This document shows positions 41,150-41,984 of a stretch of DNA of 41,984 nucleotides, piece after piece. The notes below the pieces were generated by a model, which made no database searches, was not told the origin of the DNA, and saw only the letters and a list, made by a program, of their open reading frames with translations. The stretch is from contig JAJYLH010000050.1 in assembly GCA_021787845.1 (NCBI GenBank), positions 1 through 41,984 of the forward strand, read 5' to 3'. A program made the translations under genes and the position numbers. The DNA is from Myxococcales bacterium. Its GTDB lineage: Bacteria; Myxococcota; Myxococcia; Myxococcales; JAJYLH01. Numbering within the stretch: the stretch's first letter is position 1; each line of letters begins with the position of its first letter.

Positions 41150-41500
41150 TGCGCGCCTACCTTGCTCAAGGAAGCGCTCGACGGGCTCTGGCTCTACGGT
41201 TCGACCTACTGGGCAGGCTGGCACTTGGACAAGTGATGCAAACGCGCCATGCGCTCCCGGCTGGAGCCCTTCAAGAAGCTCGCCCGCTCCCTGCGCAATC
41301 ACCGGCAGCTCATCCTCAACTGGTTCGACGCCCTCAAACAGATCTCCACTGCCGCCGTCGAAGGCCTGAACACCAACGCCAAACTCGCCCTCAGAAAAGC
41401 CCGCGGCTTCCGCACCTACGAAGCTCTCGAAACCGCTCTCTACCATCAACTGGGCTGTCTCCCGGAGCCCGAGTTCACGCACAGATTCTGTTGAGGAGCC
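41150..41500 (+). pseudogene. ISL3-family transposase remnant with its terminal inverted repeat
   Basis: Reading in one frame from about 41156, the sequence gives TLLKEALDGLWLYGSTYWAG, WHLDK-stop-CKRAMRSRLEPFKKL, ISTAAVEGLNTNAKLALRKA, RGFRTYEALETALYHQLG and LPEPEFTHRFC, the C-terminal part of ISL3-type DDE transposases (glutamate in VEGLN). A TGA at 41234-41236 replaces an expected Trp, and everything before about residue 1 of this tail is missing. The stop codon after THRFC lies inside the right inverted repeat, whose reverse complement is GGCTCCTCAACAGAATCTGT (41481-41500). This overlap is normal for the family. The remnant is dead but supplies the ends shared by the 224-bp element at 34368. 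Confidence 0.85.
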
Positions 41501-41705
41501 TTGTTCCGATCCGCCGCCGCGTTTCCGTCGGGGAACCGTTCCTGTCCACACCTCGCCCTCATCGCTGTTCTGTTACCTTCCCGCTCGTGGTCGGGTCGCC
41601 TTGCGATGCGAACGCGCCGCAAAGATCGTAACCTCCGGGGACCCGCGTGCGCGGAGTCGGTTGCCGGCGGGAAAACCGGCCGACCGAGGGGCGGAGGTGG
41701 ATGGG

Positions 41706-41879
41706 GTGAGCGTGTCGACCGCGGACGGCAAGAAGGTCGCGACGGTGACGGCGTCGGAGGGAACGCTCCTCGTCAGCACCGACCTGCACGGCAATTGGGA
41801 CGACTTCGCGCGCCTGCGCCAGGTCTTCCTCGACAGCGAGGCCCGCGGCGAGCATCCGATTTGGGTGCGGCTATTCTGA
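41706..41879 (+). pseudogene. Calcineurin-like metallophosphoesterase, truncated after 57 residues
   Basis: GTG at 41706 is preceded by GGAGGTGG at suitable spacing. The protein begins SVSTADGKKVATVTASEG and then GTLLVSTDLHGNWDDFARL, the first metal-binding motif (D-x-H-G-N) of calcineurin-like phosphoesterases, continuing to GEHPIWV. At that point a family member would go on to the GD motif. Instead the frame turns to RLF and stops at 41879. The homology stops abruptly at about 41868, consistent with an insertion or deletion junction. The missing part may lie beyond the window. Confidence 0.65.
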
Positions 41880-41984
41880 AACCACATGGAGATGAGCCTT
41901 CTGGTGGGCTGGGGCGGAGCGTAGGATGACGTTGCGTGGGTTGCCGTCGGCGTAGCGGGAGAGGTGGTTGCGCGCCTGTTCGCG
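41871..41984 (-). CDS. Partial open frame at right edge, possibly part of an inserted element
   Basis: The last 37 codons of a minus-strand frame run off the window and read REQARNHLSRYADGNPRNVI and onward to HLHVVSE, ending at a TAG at 41871-41873. It begins right where the metallophosphoesterase homology stops, so it may be the end of a transposase or cargo gene of an insertion. I do not recognise the family. The ordinary-looking composition supports a real gene, but the evidence is thin. Confidence 0.35.
   Translation of the reverse strand, partial: REQARNHLSRYADGNPRNVILRSAPAHQKAHLHVVSE

Overview
High-GC bacterial chromosome segment, most likely from a myxobacterium (Myxococcota) or a close deltaproteobacterial relative. 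The basis is a secreted lyase-like protein with a MYXO-CTERM-type tail (Cys, membrane helix, Arg-rich end), a large lipoprotein of six ASH-type beta-sandwich repeats plus a VWA domain, several extra-cytoplasmic proteins without close namesakes, and a very high load of short dispersed palindromic repeats. The taxonomy is inferred from gene content only.

Layout. 1-742: end of a foldback transposable element, a phage-type cytosine-C5 methyltransferase broken by it at motif I, and tRNA-Thr(CGT). 810-6007: housekeeping genes (rsmI, a yraN-like gene, an SMC/YhaN-like ATPase without a visible P-loop, an outer-membrane barrel, moaD-moaE, a yggX-like gene). 6051-17014: GH57-like protein, DehI-like protein, transglutaminase-like secreted protein, GT21 ceramide glucosyltransferase-like enzyme, exonuclease III, ASH/VWA lipoprotein and the MYXO-CTERM protein, with GATCGG-rich repeats in three of the gaps. 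17079-23672: surface polysaccharide locus with two Wzy-like polymerases (the first split by a 255-bp foldback element with a 9-bp target duplication), a SAM methyltransferase and two overlapping CgeB-type glycosyltransferases. 24064-30772: tripartite RND efflux operon (TolC-like, adaptor, pump) in which palindromic repeats lie in frame inside the TolC-like and pump genes and fill the gap before the adaptor. 30773-31696: gene-free repeat patchwork. 31697-34243: Ski2-like helicase with a DUF3516-type C-terminal part. 34620-40090: minus-strand genes for an alpha-barrel-like protein, a sensor kinase, an OmpR-type regulator and three membrane proteins of unknown function. 40339-41984: decaying end with a truncated secreted helical-repeat gene joined to an ISL3 transposase remnant, and a metallophosphoesterase cut off near a second apparent insertion.

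The most distinctive theme is non-autonomous mobile DNA at several scales: a 255-bp foldback element (two copies, both inside genes), a 144-bp element (two copies, in frame), CCGGACAC hairpins, arrays with HPERSRG-coding arms, and a 224-bp element whose ends match those of the ISL3 transposase remnant in the same window. In the efflux operon these insertions keep the reading frame, as described for Rickettsia palindromic elements.
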